The notes beneath the pieces are model-generated. The model was not told the DNA's origin, searched no databases, and worked only from the letters and a program-made list of their open reading frames with translations. Source: MFD01275-c22 sp963705885 (GTDB taxonomy: Bacteria > Actinomycetota > Actinomycetes > JACCUZ01). From it: DNA of 64,000 bases. Each line of letters starts with the position of its first letter. The stretch's first letter is position 1. Below are positions 1-8,270 of the stretch, piece after piece. Position numbers and translations under genes: made by a program. The stretch spans positions 1,240,001 to 1,304,000 of the forward strand of contig OY970120.1 of NCBI GenBank assembly GCA_963705885.1. Reading direction: 5' to 3'.

Positions 1-183
1 ACGTCCATCCGACCGGCACGTGGTCACCTGCCTCCGGGCGCCCCGAGGCGCTCCCGGCTCGCCAGTGGCGGCGCCGACGGTGGCCGACGTTCGGGGGAAG
101 ACCGCGTCGGCAGTCTCGCACGCCTGACTCCTGGGATCCGGCAGGCAGACGCCGGCGCCCGCGTTCCGGACCACGATCGCGAC
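1..183. other. window start, no gene seen
   Basis: GC-rich sequence downstream of the methyltransferase. I see no convincing coding region, RNA gene or repeat here. Confidence 0.3.
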
Positions 184-819
184 CTAGCGCTGAGCTGCGG
201 CGACGGATCTCTCTCGCGGCCCTGGTCGGCGGTGCACGCTGACGGCGTAGCCACCTCCCTCGTACGGCTCGCCCTCCCAGGTCGCGAAGCGCAGCTCCCG
301 CACGAGCCCGCCCGCCGCGCACCAGGCGTCGTAGTCGTCGAGCAGGACCTGCGCTGCCATCGGCGGGAGGTGCGACCGGTCGAGCCCGAAGCCCGCCACC
401 AGAGCGCCGCCGGGTGCGACGTGCGCGACCATCCGGGCGACGACCGTGCTCTCCGTCCCCTCGGCGACGAGGGGCACGACGTTGCCCGCCGCGACGACGA
501 GGTCGAAGCTCCGCCCCAGGTCGAGGCCGGCGAGGTCGGCCCGCACCCAACTCATCTCCGGCGCGCGCCGGCGCGCCGCGTCGAGCATGGAGGGGTCGAC
601 GTCCACGCCGACGCAGTCGAAGCCCCGCTCGGCGAGCCTGATCGCGACCCGGCCGGCGCCGCACCCGGCGTCCAGGACCCCGCCCCCGGGGGACAGCAGC
701 GACTCGCAGAACGTGGCCTCGCCGTGCACGTCGGTGCCCTCGGCGGCCAGCTGCTCGAAGCGGGCCGCGTAGGCCTCTCCCGCCCGTTCACCACCCTGGC
801 CGCTGCTCCACCTGGTCAC
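184..819 (-). CDS. class I SAM-dependent methyltransferase
   Basis: A 211-residue Rossmann-fold methyltransferase. The SAM-binding motif I, VLDAGCGAGR, lies in the N-terminal third, followed by an acidic residue at the end of strand 2 (VGVDVD) and a motif resembling FDLVVAAGNV at strand 4. The methyl acceptor cannot be inferred. The frame stays open upstream to 885, but that extension would run into the divergent neighbour, so I place the start at the GTG at 819-817; no clear ribosome binding site precedes it. It is divergent from the FAD oxidoreductase at 851, with about 30 bp between them, so the two probably share a control region. The family call is secure; the function is unknown. Confidence 0.8.
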   Translation of the reverse strand: MTRWSSGQGGERAGEAYAARFEQLAAEGTDVHGEATFCESLLSPGGGVLDAGCGAGRVAIRLAERGFDCVGVDVDPSMLDAARRRAPEMSWVRADLAGLDLGRSFDLVVAAGNVVPLVAEGTESTVVARMVAHVAPGGALVAGFGLDRSHLPPMAAQVLLDDYDAWCAAGGLVRELRFATWEGEPYEGGGYAVSVHRRPGPRERSVAAAQR

Positions 820-850
820 CCGGCGATGATGCCAGGGAGAGGGGGTGCCG

Positions 851-2416
851 ATGCCTGACGTCGTGGTCGTGGGGGGCGGGCACAACGGACTGGTCGCGGC
901 CTGCTACCTCGCGGGTGCCGGGCTCGACGTCCTCGTGCTCGAGCAGTCGAGCGCCCTCGGCGGCGGGTCGCGCACCGACGAGCTCGTCCCCGGATACCGG
1001 TTCAACACCCACTCCGCAGCGCACAACATCATCAACGCCACCGACATCCCGGTCGAGCTGGGTCTCGCCGGGACCGGGCTGGCCTACCGCGAGATGGACC
1101 CGTTCTCGATCGCGGTGTTCGGTGACGGCGAGATCGTCCGGTTCCACCGCAGCGTCGACGAGACCGTCGCGTCGATCCGCGAGGTGTCGCCGGAGGACGC
1201 CGGCCGCTACGCGGCGTGGATGCGCGACACCATGCCCGTCATCGACGCCCTGCGGCCGGGCATCGAGGCCGGGGCGAGCCGCGGCCGCCGGCTGCGCGGG
1301 ACACCGCGGCAGGCGGTCGCGTCCGTGAGGGCGATGGCCCGCAACGGCGGACCGGTCGGACTCGCCCGGCTGCTGCTCTCGCCGTACGGCCGGGTGCTCG
1401 AGGAGCGGCTCGCGACCGACCGCGTCCGCGCCCCCGTGTCGGCCTTCGCCGCGCACGCCTCGGCCTCGCCGACGACGCCGGGCGGCGCGCTCTACGGGCT
1501 GTGGCAGGCGTTCTACCACCGCGTCGGGCAGTGGCACGCGGTCGGCGGGTCGCAGGGCCTGACCGACGCCCTGGTCCGTCGGCTGCACCTCTCCGGGGGG
1601 CAGACCCGCACCGGCGCGCCGGTCGGCCGCATCCGCCGCGACGGCAGCGCGGTGCGCGGCGTCGAGCTCGAGGGCGGTGAGCGCATCGACGCGCGCTACG
1701 TCGTGACCGCCGTCGACCCGCGCACGGCGCTGCTCGACCTGCTCGACCCGCCCCTGACGGGACCGGTGGCCGACGACCTGCGCGGTGCCCACGCGGGCAA
1801 CGCGGTGCAGATGCTCGTGCTGCTCGCGGTCAGCGAGCTGCCGGCCTACCGGAACGGCCGGCCGGGGGACTGGAACGGGTTGCAGTCCTTCGTCGACACG
1901 CTGCCCTCCCTGGCGGCGGGGTTCGCCCAGGCCGAGGCCGGCCGCCTCCCCGACGACCCGGTCCCGACGTACGCCTTCACGCCCAGCGCCCTGGACACCT
2001 CGCTCGCACCGCCCGGCCGGCACACCGTCTACCTCGCGTGCCCGACGGCGCCCTTCGACCTCCGCGGCGGCTGGGCCGCGCAGGCGGAGGCGTTCGCCGA
2101 CCGGATGGTCGACACCGTCGAGGCGCGCGTCCCCGGCTTCCGGGCGACGGTCCTCGACCGTGTCGTCCGCACGCCGGAGGTCATGGCCGACGAGCTGCGC
2201 TGGCGCGGCGCCCACCCCATGCACCTCGACGTGAGCCTCGACCAGGTCGGTCCCCTCCGGCCGACGCGCAGCCTGTCCTCGCACGCCACACCCGTGAGGG
2301 GCCTCTTCGTCAGCGGCGCGGGCACGTCGCCGGTCGGCGGCATCGCGGGCACGCCGGGCCGGGCGGCGGCGCGCGCCGTCCTCGCGGCGGAGCGGTCCCG
2401 GAGGCCAGAGAGGTGA
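851..2416 (+). CDS. FAD-dependent oxidoreductase, phytoene-dehydrogenase/PYROXD2-like
   Basis: A 521-residue flavoprotein. Residues 3-32 form the dinucleotide-binding beta-alpha-beta unit with GGGHNG and a terminal acidic residue (LEQ). The C-terminus carries the second FAD motif, ending LFVSGAGTSPVGGIAGTPG. This architecture belongs to the CrtI/PYROXD2 amine-oxidase-like group, which desaturates or oxidises C-C or C-N bonds; I see no carotenoid genes nearby. The ATG at 851 is preceded by a purine-rich stretch (836-844) at good spacing; a GTG at 845 is in frame but sits inside that stretch. The stop overlaps the start of the HglS gene by 4 bp (GTGA), so it is translationally coupled to a lysine/aminoadipate pathway, which hints at a role there that I cannot prove. 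Confidence 0.85.
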   Translation: MPDVVVVGGGHNGLVAACYLAGAGLDVLVLEQSSALGGGSRTDELVPGYRFNTHSAAHNIINATDIPVELGLAGTGLAYREMDPFSIAVFGDGEIVRFHRSVDETVASIREVSPEDAGRYAAWMRDTMPVIDALRPGIEAGASRGRRLRGTPRQAVASVRAMARNGGPVGLARLLLSPYGRVLEERLATDRVRAPVSAFAAHASASPTTPGGALYGLWQAFYHRVGQWHAVGGSQGLTDALVRRLHLSGGQTRTGAPVGRIRRDGSAVRGVELEGGERIDARYVVTAVDPRTALLDLLDPPLTGPVADDLRGAHAGNAVQMLVLLAVSELPAYRNGRPGDWNGLQSFVDTLPSLAAGFAQAEAGRLPDDPVPTYAFTPSALDTSLAPPGRHTVYLACPTAPFDLRGGWAAQAEAFADRMVDTVEARVPGFRATVLDRVVRTPEVMADELRWRGAHPMHLDVSLDQVGPLRPTRSLSSHATPVRGLFVSGAGTSPVGGIAGTPGRAAARAVLAAERSRRPER

Positions 2417-3747
2417 CGGCTCGCGGGTGGGACGCGACCGCGCTGCGGGCTGCCTTCGCCCGGCGGCTCTCGGACACGTACGGCCGCGAGGTGCCCGCCT
2501 ACACCACGCTGCTCGACGTCGCGGCCGAGGTGAACCGCGAGGTCGTGGCGGCCGAGGGCAGCGCGGCCGAGCGGCTGGGCAGCATCGAGCGGGTCACCGC
2601 GGAGCGGCACGGGGCCATCCGGGTCGGCACGGCCGACGAGCTGCGCCAGGTCGGCCAGGTGTTCGCCGCGATGGGCATGCAGCCCGTCGGCTTCTACGAC
2701 CTGCGCGACGCGGGGGCCGCCGCGGTGCCCGTCGTGTCGACGGCGTTCCGCCCGGTCGCCCCCGACGAGCTGGCGGCCAACCCGTTCCGCGTCTTCGTCT
2801 CGGTCCTCACCGCCGACGACCGCCGCTTCTTCGCCGCCGACCTGCAGGCCGAGGTCGAGGCGTTCCTCGCCCGCCGCACGCTCTTCCCCGCCGAGCTGCT
2901 GACCCTCGCCGCCCGTGCCGAGACCGCGGGTGGGCTCCCCACCGCCGACGGCGAACGGTTCCTCGACCTGGCGGTCGCGGCCCTCGAGCTGTCGGCAGAG
3001 CCGATCGACCGGGGGTGGTACCAGCGGCTGGAGCAGGTGTCCGGCGTCGCCGCCGACATCGCCGGCGTGACCTCCACCCACGTGAACCACCTGACGCCGA
3101 GGGTCCTCGACATCGACCTGCTCTACGACCGCATGCAGGAACGCGGCGTCGAGATGATCGACGAGATCCAGGGCCCGCCCCGGGTGGACGGCCCCGCGGT
3201 GCTGCTGCGCCAGACGTCCTTCCGGGCCCTGGCCGAGCCCCGCGTGTTCCGGTCGCCGGACGGCACGGTCGGCCCGGGCACCCTGCGGGTCCGCTTCGGC
3301 GAGGTCGAGGCCCGCGGTGTGGCGCTGACCCCGCACGGCCGCGACCGCTACGACTCGACCGGGGTCACCGACCTGCCCCGCACCGAGCGGGACCTGGCCG
3401 CCGAGGACCTCGCCTACTACACGGCGTCGGTGGCCGACCGCGCGCGCGACGGCCGCACCCCTCCTGGTGGGGTGGGCGCACTGGTCGACGACGGCTGGGT
3501 GCGGCTCGAGCCGGTCGTCTACGAGGACTTCCTGCCGCGGTCGGCGGCGGGCATCTTCCGGTCCAACCTGGCGCGGGACGCCGCCGGCGACAGCAGCCGG
3601 GAGGGCTCGCCGCGCGACGCCGCCTGGCTGGCCGCCGCGCTCGACCGCCCGGTGCACGACCTGTTCGCGCTCTACGCCCGGCAGCGGGACGCGTCGTGGT
3701 CCGCGGCCCGCTCTACGCTCGGTGTCGTGACCGGAGCCGACGCATGA
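2413..3747 (+). CDS. hglS: 2-oxoadipate dioxygenase/decarboxylase (HglS/YdcJ, DUF1338)
   Basis: A 444-residue DUF1338 protein. Characterised members (HglS of Pseudomonas putida) are Fe(II) enzymes of the VOC superfamily that convert 2-oxoadipate to D-2-hydroxyglutarate in lysine breakdown. Family signatures visible are RHGAIR near residues 65-70, THVNHLTPR near 222-230, and VRFGEVEARGVALTP near 295; these contain the His/His/Glu residues expected for metal binding. The GTG start overlaps the previous stop (GTGA) and the stop overlaps the next ATG (ATGA, 3744-3747), making the middle gene of a coupled operon. The following gene is an ALDH7-type dehydrogenase of the same pathway, which strengthens the assignment. 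Confidence 0.88.
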   Translation: MTARGWDATALRAAFARRLSDTYGREVPAYTTLLDVAAEVNREVVAAEGSAAERLGSIERVTAERHGAIRVGTADELRQVGQVFAAMGMQPVGFYDLRDAGAAAVPVVSTAFRPVAPDELAANPFRVFVSVLTADDRRFFAADLQAEVEAFLARRTLFPAELLTLAARAETAGGLPTADGERFLDLAVAALELSAEPIDRGWYQRLEQVSGVAADIAGVTSTHVNHLTPRVLDIDLLYDRMQERGVEMIDEIQGPPRVDGPAVLLRQTSFRALAEPRVFRSPDGTVGPGTLRVRFGEVEARGVALTPHGRDRYDSTGVTDLPRTERDLAAEDLAYYTASVADRARDGRTPPGGVGALVDDGWVRLEPVVYEDFLPRSAAGIFRSNLARDAAGDSSREGSPRDAAWLAAALDRPVHDLFALYARQRDASWSAARSTLGVVTGADA

Positions 3748-5273
3748 CCGCCCTGCCGACCACCGCCGAGCTCCAGGAGCTGGCCCGTCGCAGCCTCGCC
3801 GCCTGCGGGGTCGACGCCGCGCTGCTCGCCGGCGACCGGACCTCCCGCACCCCCGTCACCGGCGGCGACCTGGCGCCGGTGTCCTGGGCCGCTCCGCCCG
3901 ACGTCGACCGCGCCGTCGAGGTGGCGCAGGAGGCGTTCGCCGCCTGGCGGCTGACGCCCGCACCGGCCCGCGGCGCGCTGGTCAAGCGGCTCGGTGAGCT
4001 GCTCGGCGAGCACAAGGAGCCGCTCGCCGACCTGGTGAGCCTCGAGGTCGGCAAGATCCGCTCCGAGGCCCGCGGCGAGGTCCAGGAGATGATCGACATC
4101 TGCGACTTCGCGGTCGGGCTCTCGCGCCAGCTCTACGGCCGCACGATGCCCTCCGAGCGGCCCGGGCACCGGCTGATGGAGACCTGGCACCCGCTCGGCG
4201 TCGTCGGGGTCGTCACCGCGTTCAACTTCCCCGTCGCCGTGTGGGCGTGGAACACCGCGGTCGCGCTCGTCTGCGGCGACACCGTGGTGTGGAAGCCGTC
4301 CGAGCTCACCCCGCTGACGGCGCTGGCCTGCACCGCGCTGCTGGACCGGGCCGCCGCCGAGGTCGGCGCCCCGAAGGGCCTGGGCCAGGTGCTGCTCGGC
4401 GACGCCGAGGTCGGCGGCCCGCTCGTGGACCACCCTGGTGTCCCGCTCGTCAGCGCGACCGGCTCGGTGCCGATGGGCCGCGCGGTCGGGCAGCGGGTCG
4501 CCGCCCGGCTGGGCCAGTCCCTGCTGGAGCTCGGCGGCAACAACGCCGCGGTCGTCGCGCCGTCGGCCGACCTCGACCTCGCGACGCGGGGCATCGTCTT
4601 CGCGGCTGCCGGGACCGCCGGGCAGCGGTGCACGTCCATGCGGCGGCTGATCGTGCACGAGTCGGTGGTCGACGACCTCCTCGAGCGCGTGGTCGGTGCC
4701 TACCGCCGGCTGCCGGTCGGCGACCCGCTGGACGCCTCGACGCTGGTCGGCCCGCTCGTGCACGACCGCGCCTACGCCGGCCTGACTCAGGCTCTCGACG
4801 ACGTCCGGGGGTCCGGCGGGGACGTGCTGACCGGTGGGGACCGCCGGATGGCCGACGAGGCCCCGGAGGCCTACTACGTCGGGCCGGCGGTTGCGCGGCT
4901 GCCCGACCAGGCCGACGTCGTGCGCCGCGAGACGTTCGCCCCGCTGCTGCACGTGCTGACGTACGACGCGCTGGACGAGGCCGTCGCGCTGAACAACGCG
5001 GTGCCGCAGGGCCTGTCGTCGAGCATCTTCACCGGCGACCAGGCCGAGGCCGAGCGGTTCCTGGCCGCCGACGGGTCGGACTGCGGGCTGGTCAACGTCA
5101 ACATCGGCACGTCCGGTGCCGAGATCGGCGGCGCGTTCGGCGGGCAGAAGGAGACCGGCGGCGGGCGGGAGTCGGGGTCGGACTCGTGGAAGGCCTACAT
5201 GCGCCGCGCGACCAACACGGTCAACTACAGCGGCGAGCTGCCGCTCGCGCAGGGCGTCGACTTCACCGTGTGA
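3744..5273 (+). CDS. amaB: ALDH7-family aldehyde dehydrogenase, probable alpha-aminoadipate semialdehyde dehydrogenase
   Basis: A 509-residue NAD-dependent aldehyde dehydrogenase. The catalytic Cys is in GQRCTSMRR near residue 296 and the general-base Glu in LELGGNNA near 263; the Rossmann region has TAFNFPVAVWAWN and SATGSVPMGRAV. The C-terminal FGGQKETGGGRESGSDSWK is characteristic of the ALDH7/AmaB/piperideine-6-carboxylate dehydrogenase branch, which oxidises L-2-aminoadipate 6-semialdehyde to aminoadipate. Transamination would give 2-oxoadipate, the substrate of the HglS enzyme encoded just upstream with a 4-bp overlap. No lysine 6-aminotransferase or pipecolate oxidase is present in the window. 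Closely related names are pcd and ALDH7A1; the pathway role is inference from family and context. Confidence 0.87.
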   Translation: MTALPTTAELQELARRSLAACGVDAALLAGDRTSRTPVTGGDLAPVSWAAPPDVDRAVEVAQEAFAAWRLTPAPARGALVKRLGELLGEHKEPLADLVSLEVGKIRSEARGEVQEMIDICDFAVGLSRQLYGRTMPSERPGHRLMETWHPLGVVGVVTAFNFPVAVWAWNTAVALVCGDTVVWKPSELTPLTALACTALLDRAAAEVGAPKGLGQVLLGDAEVGGPLVDHPGVPLVSATGSVPMGRAVGQRVAARLGQSLLELGGNNAAVVAPSADLDLATRGIVFAAAGTAGQRCTSMRRLIVHESVVDDLLERVVGAYRRLPVGDPLDASTLVGPLVHDRAYAGLTQALDDVRGSGGDVLTGGDRRMADEAPEAYYVGPAVARLPDQADVVRRETFAPLLHVLTYDALDEAVALNNAVPQGLSSSIFTGDQAEAERFLAADGSDCGLVNVNIGTSGAEIGGAFGGQKETGGGRESGSDSWKAYMRRATNTVNYSGELPLAQGVDFTV

Positions 5274-5325
5274 GCCCGGGGCGCCGGTACCGTGGTGCAC
5301 GCCGCGCGGACCCGGGGAGGACTCG

Positions 5326-5682
5326 ATGGCGACGAGGTACCGCCTGTTCTACGTCACGACCTGGCAGGTGCTGCCGGGAAAGAACGTCGAGGCGCGCGCC
5401 TGGTTCGACAGGGCGGTCGGCCTCTGGGAACGGCTGCCGGGCGTGCGGTCGATGAACGCCTTCGTCGGCCAGTTCGAGCTGTCGCCGACGACGCGCACGA
5501 TCGAGGTCTGGTCCGAGATCGAGGACTACGGCGTCCTCGACCGGTGGGACGCGGCGATGGAGGAGTTCGGCGACGAGGTCATCGCGCTGGGCAAGAAGGG
5601 CGCCGGATGCGTGGTGCAGGGCCCGTCCCGTCTCGTCGGGGACTACGTGGGGTCCGGCGTCCTCGACCTCAAGATCCACTGA
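5326..5682 (+). CDS. small conserved protein, dimeric alpha/beta-barrel (NIPSNAP-like)
   Basis: A 118-residue protein. The pattern of YRLFYVTTWQVLPGK, a long amphipathic helix (ARAWFDRAVGLWERL), a return strand and a charged helix (DRWDAAMEEFGDEV) looks like a ferredoxin-like dimeric alpha/beta barrel of the NIPSNAP/antibiotic-monooxygenase type. No catalytic residue can be named. A -10 box (TACCGT, 5288-5293) and a strong GGGGAGG ribosome binding site at 5314-5320 precede the ATG, so it may have its own promoter after the ALDH gene. It converges on paaI and the two stop regions overlap by 14 bp. Function unknown. Confidence 0.7.
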   Translation: MATRYRLFYVTTWQVLPGKNVEARAWFDRAVGLWERLPGVRSMNAFVGQFELSPTTRTIEVWSEIEDYGVLDRWDAAMEEFGDEVIALGKKGAGCVVQGPSRLVGDYVGSGVLDLKIH

Positions 5683-6127
5683 CCTCGTCGTCGGGCACGA
5701 GACTGCCCCCGACGGTGCGGCTGCGCCCCCGCATCTCCGCCACGGCAGTTCCGTCCGCCCGGCGCACCGACACGTCGTAGAGGCCGCTGCGACCGCTGCG
5801 CGCCACCTCGCGCGCATCGGCCACCAGCTCGTCCCCGACCTCGGCCGGCGAGAGGTAGGTGATGTCGCAGCCCGCGGCCACCGTGCGCAGGCCGTAGCTG
5901 TTGCAGGCGACGGCGAAGGTGGTGTCGGCCAGCAGGAAGACGTAGGCCCCGTGCGCGATCCCGTGCCCGTTCGTCATGGCCGCCGTCACGGTCATCGTCG
6001 CGGCGGCGCGTCCCGGCCCGACGTCGGTGAGGCGGACCCCCGCCTCACGCGACGCCGTGTCGGCTCCGAGCATCGCCGCCGCGCTGCGCCGCGCGAGGTC
6101 GTCGGGATCCTCCGCGGCAGCCGGCAT
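5669..6127 (-). CDS. paaI: PaaI-type hydroxyphenylacetyl-CoA thioesterase
   Basis: A 152-residue hotdog-fold thioesterase. The segment NGHGIAHGAYVFLLADTTFA carries the conserved Asn/His/Gly and the catalytic acidic residue of the PaaI group. PaaI hydrolyses phenylacetyl-CoA or its ring-hydroxylated derivatives and is thought to free CoA trapped as dead-end thioesters in the phenylacetate pathway. It is transcribed divergently from paaABCDE, with a 140-bp shared region that contains a palindrome. Length and motifs fit the family throughout. Its 3' end overlaps the convergent small gene by 14 bp. Confidence 0.9.
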   Translation of the reverse strand: MPAAAEDPDDLARRSAAAMLGADTASREAGVRLTDVGPGRAAATMTVTAAMTNGHGIAHGAYVFLLADTTFAVACNSYGLRTVAAGCDITYLSPAEVGDELVADAREVARSGRSGLYDVSVRRADGTAVAEMRGRSRTVGGSLVPDDEVSGS

Positions 6128-6225
6128 GGGAAGGATCGTAGGGCGGCAGCCGACGAGGGAGGGCGACGCGGCAGGCGGGGCCGCCGGCCCGTCGAGGACC
6201 GGTGATCTTACAGACTTCGACCACG

Positions 6226-6260
6226 CCGGTGTGGCGGTGTCACACCGGCTGGCCTAGGAT
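6226..6260 (+). promoter_or_regulatory. paaA promoter with a 9-9 inverted repeat operator candidate
   Basis: A perfect inverted repeat GCCGGTGTG - 7 nt - CACACCGGC occupies 6225-6249. It ends 5 bp before a TAGGAT hexamer (6255-6260), a good actinobacterial -10 box that stands 7 nt upstream of the GTG at 6268. A repressor bound at the palindrome would cover the -35 to -10 area of paaA. TetR-type PaaR regulators are known to control paa genes in actinobacteria, but no such gene is in the window and I cannot match the sequence to a known PaaR consensus. Confidence 0.5.
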
Positions 6261-6267
6261 GGGGCAG

Positions 6268-7215
6268 GTGAGCGAGACGACGCACGAGCGCGACTTCCAG
6301 GCCCTCGTCGAGCGCGACGAGCGCATCGAGCCCCGCGACTGGATGCCCGAGGGCTACCGCAAGACGCTGGTCCGCCAGATCGCCCAGCACGCGCACTCCG
6401 AGATCATCGGGATGCAGCCCGAGGGCAACTGGATCTCCCGTGCCCCGAGCCTGCGCCGCAAGGCGATCCTCATGGCCAAGGTCCAGGACGAGGCCGGCCA
6501 CGGGCTCTACCTCTACTCCGCGGCCGAGACCCTCGGTGTCGACCGCTCCGAGCTGCTCGACCTGCTCCACGCCGGCCGTCAGAAGTACTCCTCGATCTTC
6601 AACTACCCGACCCTGACCTGGGCCGACATGGGCGCGATCGGCTGGCTGGTCGACGGCGCCGCGATCGTCAACCAGGTGCCGATCTGCCGCTGCTCCTACG
6701 GCCCCTACGCCCGGGCCATGGTGCGCATCTGCAAGGAGGAGTCCTTCCACCAGCGACAGGGCTTCGAGATCCTGCACACGCTGTCCAAGGGCACGCCCGA
6801 GCAGCACGCGATGGCCCAGGACGCCGTCGACCGGTGGTGGTGGCCGTCGCTGATGATGTTCGGCCCGCCGGACGACCAGTCGCCCAACTCGGCGCAGTCG
6901 ATGGCGTGGAAGATCAAGCGGTTCTCCAACGACGAGCTGCGCCAGAAGTTCGTGGACATGTCGGTCCCGCAGTCCGAGGTGCTCGGGCTGACGCTGCCCG
7001 ACCCCGACCTGCGCAGGAACGAGGACACCGGCCACTACGACTTCGGCGCCATCGACTGGTCGGAGTTCTTCGAGGTCCTCAAGGGCAACGGCCCGTGCAA
7101 CGCGGCGCGCACGGAGCACCGCCGCCGCGCGCACGAGGACGGCGCGTGGGTCCGCGACGCGGCCGTCGCCTACGCCGACAAGCAGCGAGCCCGTGCCACG
7201 GCCGGTGCGGCGTGA
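6268..7215 (+). CDS. paaA: 1,2-phenylacetyl-CoA epoxidase catalytic subunit PaaA
   Basis: A 315-residue ferritin-like di-iron oxygenase subunit. Metal-binding helices are recognisable: QDEAGHGLYLYSAAE in the first half and KEESFHQRQGFEIL later, giving the paired E/ExxH ligands. PaaA, with PaaC, forms the core that epoxidises phenylacetyl-CoA. The GTG at 6268 stands 7 nt after a TAGGAT -10 box, so translation is probably from a leaderless mRNA; an in-frame ATG at 6259 lies inside the -10 box and is less likely. The stop overlaps the paaB start by 4 bp (GTGA). The gene is intact. Confidence 0.95.
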   Translation: MSETTHERDFQALVERDERIEPRDWMPEGYRKTLVRQIAQHAHSEIIGMQPEGNWISRAPSLRRKAILMAKVQDEAGHGLYLYSAAETLGVDRSELLDLLHAGRQKYSSIFNYPTLTWADMGAIGWLVDGAAIVNQVPICRCSYGPYARAMVRICKEESFHQRQGFEILHTLSKGTPEQHAMAQDAVDRWWWPSLMMFGPPDDQSPNSAQSMAWKIKRFSNDELRQKFVDMSVPQSEVLGLTLPDPDLRRNEDTGHYDFGAIDWSEFFEVLKGNGPCNAARTEHRRRAHEDGAWVRDAAVAYADKQRARATAGAA

Positions 7216-7505
7216 GCTCCGAGCAGCGCGAGTGGCCGCTGTGGGAGGTCTTCATCCGGTCGCGGCGCGGCCTGTCGCACCAGCACGTCGGGAGCCTGCA
7301 CGCGCCCGACGCCGCGATGGCGCTGCGCAACGCTCGTGACGTCTACACCCGCCGCAGCGAGGGCGTCTCGATCTGGGTCGTGCCCGCGGCCTCCGTGGTC
7401 GCGTCCAGCCCCGACGAGAAGGACGCCTTCTTCGACCCGGCCGCCGACAAGGCCTACCGGCACCCGACGTTCTACGACATCCCCGCCGAGGTCCAGCACC
7501 TGTGA
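7212..7505 (+). CDS. paaB: 1,2-phenylacetyl-CoA epoxidase subunit PaaB
   Basis: A 97-residue PaaB protein, full length for the family. The N-terminus WPLWEVFIRSRRGLSHQHVGS and the segment ALRNARDVYTRR are typical. PaaB bridges PaaAC dimers and is needed for activity of the complex but carries no metal site. Both ends overlap neighbours by 4 bp (GTGA with paaA at 7212-7215 and with paaC at 7502-7505), so the five subunits are translationally coupled. Confidence 0.94.
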   Translation: MSSEQREWPLWEVFIRSRRGLSHQHVGSLHAPDAAMALRNARDVYTRRSEGVSIWVVPAASVVASSPDEKDAFFDPAADKAYRHPTFYDIPAEVQHL

Positions 7506-8270
7506 AGACCTCGACCATGCCTGACGTCGCCACCTATGCGCTGCGGCTCGGCGACGACGCCCTCGTCCTCGCCCAGCGGCTCGGCGGCTGGATCGCGAAC
7601 GCGCCGCAGCTCGAGGAGGACGTCGCGCTGGCGCAACATCGCGCTCGACCTGCTCGGTCAGGCGCGCGCGCTGCTGACCTACGCCGGGGAGGCCGAGGGT
7701 GCGGGCCGCACCGAGGACGACCTCGCCTTCCTGCGCGACGAGCGCGACTTCCTCAACCTCACGATCGTCGAGCGGCCGAACGAGGACTTCGGCGTCACGA
7801 TCGCCCGCCAGCTGTTCTTCTCGACCTGGCAGCTCGCGCTGTACGACCGCCTGACCGGCTCGGGCGCCGAGACCATCGCGGGCGTGGCCGGAAAGGCCGT
7901 CAAGGAGGTCGCCTACCACCGCGACCACGCGACCCAGTGGGTGCTGCGGCTCGGCGACGGCACCGACGAGTCGCACGGCCGGATGCAGGCGGGTCTCGAG
8001 CGAATGTGGCCGTACGTCGCGGAGATGTTCGTCAGCGACGAGCTCGAGCGCTCGCTCGCCGCCGACGGCGTCGCGGTCGACGCGTCCACCCTGCGCGAGG
8101 AGTGGGACGCGCACGTCGACGGCGTCCTGGCCGAGGCCACCCTGAGCCGGCCCGACGACGGCTGGACGCCGCCCCCGGGTGGCCGTCGCGGCGTGCACAC
8201 CGAGGCTCTCGGCTACCTGCTCGCCGAGATGCAGCACCTGCACCGCTCCCACCCGGGAGCGACGTGGTGA
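7502..8270 (+). pseudogene. paaC: 1,2-phenylacetyl-CoA epoxidase subunit PaaC, frameshifted
   Basis: The gene starts at the GTG at 7502 (or ATG 7517) and reads YALRLGDDALVLAQRLGGW as a normal PaaC for about 44 codons. It then shifts: the expected LANIALDLLGQARALL continues only in the next frame. The cause is one extra base, best placed at C7634 in GCGCAAC, where GCGAAC would restore the frame. The rest, including FSTWQLALYDRL, EVAYHRDHATQWVLRLGDG and the end at 8270, is full length and well conserved. PaaC is the structural partner of PaaA and is required by characterised complexes. Unframed translation would run on with no homology. Either a genuine recent mutation that disables phenylacetate use or a sequencing error; the intact remainder favours a very recent event or an error. 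Confidence 0.88.

Noticed and set aside
845..850. GTG at 845 as the start of the FAD oxidoreductase
   Set aside because: It falls within the purine-rich ribosome binding region; ATG 851 has better spacing and begins at the FAD-binding strand.
6259..6261. ATG at 6259 as the paaA start
   Set aside because: It lies inside the probable -10 box TAGGAT; the GTG at 6268 fits a leaderless transcript and the family N-terminus.
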